Shown: piece after piece, positions 63,313 through 64,000 of the stretch
Layout: every line of letters starts with the position of its first letter
Numbering within the stretch: position 1 is the first letter of the stretch
Assembly: GCF_006716315.1 (NCBI RefSeq)
Contig: NZ_VFOV01000001.1
Location: 4,356,501 to 4,420,500 of the forward strand
Origin: Nocardioides albertanoniae
Lineage (GTDB): Bacteria > Actinomycetota > Actinomycetes > Propionibacteriales > Nocardioidaceae
Length of the DNA stretch: 64,000 nucleotides
Direction of reading: 5' to 3'
Position numbers and translations under genes: made by a program
The notes under the pieces: generated by a model
Seen by the model: the letters and a program-made list of their open reading frames with translations, nothing else
Database searches by the model: none
What the model was told of the DNA's origin: nothing

Positions 63313-64000
63313 TCAGCCGCACGCCGGCGCGGGCGGCAGCGGTGCCGGCACACCGATCGACGGCATGCCCAGACCGACCGAGGCGGTGTCGGCCTCGGCT
63401 CGCCCCTGGCGGGCCTCCCAGGCGTCGCCCGAACGCGTGCGGCGTACCTCGAGCACGGGGTTGTCGGCGACCAGGTGGTGCGGCGCCGCGTAGGTGATCT
63501 CGACCTTGACCATGTCGCCGGGGCGTACGCCGTCGGCACCAGCGGAGCTGAAGTGCACCAGCCGGTTGTCGGGAGCGCGGCCGGAGAGCCGGTGGGTCTC
63601 GGAGTCCTTGCGGCCCTCGCCCTCGGCCACCATGAGCTCCAGCGTGCGTCCGACGTTCTTCTGGTTCTCCTCGTGGGCGATCTCGTTGACGAGGTCGACG
63701 AGACGGCCGTAGCGGTCCTTGACCACCTCGGGCGAGACCTGGTCGGGGAGGGCGGCGGCCGGGGTGCCGGGGCGCTTGGAGTATTGGAAGGTGAAGGCCG
63801 AGGCGAAGCGCGACTCACGCACCACGTCGAGGGTGCCCTGGAAGTCTTCCTCGGTCTCCCCCGGGAACCCGACGATGATGTCGGTGGTGATCGCGGCGTG
63901 CGGGATGGCCGCGCGCACGCGCTCGATGATGCCGAGGAACTTGGTCGACCGGTAGGAGCGACGCATCGCCTTCAGCACCCTGTCGGACCCGGACTGCAGC
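63313..64000 (-). CDS. miaB: tRNA-2-methylthio-N6-dimethylallyladenosine synthase, C-terminal part
   Basis: Stops at 63313 and runs off the right edge, so the [4Fe-4S] cluster regions are outside the window. Visible are [50 protein letters not shown] and a TRAM-like domain ([13 protein letters not shown] to [16 protein letters not shown]). MiaB methylthiolates i6A37 made by MiaA, encoded 2.3 kb away. The C-terminal tail (~35 residues, Ala/Pro-rich) is longer than usual. Confidence 0.95.
   Translation of the reverse strand, partial: LQSGSDRVLKAMRRSYRSTKFLGIIERVRAAIPHAAITTDIIVGFPGETEEDFQGTLDVVRESRFASAFTFQYSKRPGTPAAALPDQVSPEVVKDRYGRLVDLVNEIAHEENQKNVGRTLELMVAEGEGRKDSETHRLSGRAPDNRLVHFSSAGADGVRPGDMVKVEITYAAPHHLVADNPVLEVRRTRSGDAWEARQGRAEADTASVGLGMPSIGVPAPLPPAPACG

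Overview
The window is high-GC DNA with dense genes, frequent GTG starts, 1-4 base start/stop overlaps and a typical actinobacterial gene set: LexA beside a LysM protein, NrdR with a B12-dependent ribonucleotide reductase, HflX, DapF, MiaA, MiaB and a SigK/RskA pair. It looks chromosomal and is most like the Nocardioides/Nocardioidaceae group. This placement rests on gene content and order, not on a database comparison. No rRNA, tRNA or CRISPR array was seen.

From left to right: (1) 1-5.4 kb has a P-loop kinase fragment, a LuxR-type regulator and a large secreted subtilisin. (2) 5.4-9.4 kb is a type VII secretion (ESX/WXG100)-like operon of five overlapping genes. It is bounded by two ~95-bp direct repeats (~93% identical by eye), and the distal copy adjoins a truncated LacI-family gene. 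(3) 9.4-10.8 kb has two small membrane or lipid-facing proteins. (4) 11.0-20.3 kb is a defence island with less GC-biased codon use: DUF262 protein, Z1-type ATPase, PD-(D/E)XK nuclease (DUF4420-like), cytosine-5 DNA methyltransferase, Vsr nuclease and an unknown protein. (5) 20.4-23.3 kb has a TetR regulator, an atypical HTH/TPR regulator and a TrmO-domain protein. (6) 23.4-27.4 kb is a polymorphic-toxin locus: a TrbL/VirB6-like membrane protein fused to a C-terminal DNA/RNA nuclease, followed by three packed immunity-type genes, two of them paralogues.

(7) 27.5-32.1 kb holds a YrhK protein, two methyltransferases, an AraC regulator and an unusual fusion of a DUF429 (RNase H-like) domain to a RelA/SpoT alarmone-synthetase domain. 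(8) 32.2-36.0 kb resembles the mycobacterial SigK module: molybdopterin oxidoreductase, fasciclin lipoprotein, sigma factor and anti-sigma factor. A shared promoter-like motif lies before the first two. (9) 36-40 kb has an NPP1-type secreted protein, hypothetical proteins, and a CsoR/CstR-type repressor unit with two G-tract operators between DUF302/repressor and AhpD-like genes. (10) 40.3-46.7 kb is the nucleotide-reduction and SOS segment (nrdJ, nrdR with two phased NrdR boxes, LysM protein, lexA with several SOS boxes). (11) 46.8-64 kb holds PhoD phosphatase, a metalloprotease, a DinG-type helicase, an SGNH hydrolase, hflX, a VWA protein, an SDR, a 21-bp repeat array that flips orientation, dapF, a PPOX protein, an AraC-DinB protein, miaA, a small antitoxin-like protein, a Q/G-rich repeat protein, an M43 protease and the end of miaB.

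The regions most worth a second look are the Z1/DUF262/DUF4420/methylase/Vsr locus, the TrbL-nuclease toxin with its immunity cluster, the DUF429-RelA fusion, and the repeat-bounded ESX operon beside the broken lacI gene.
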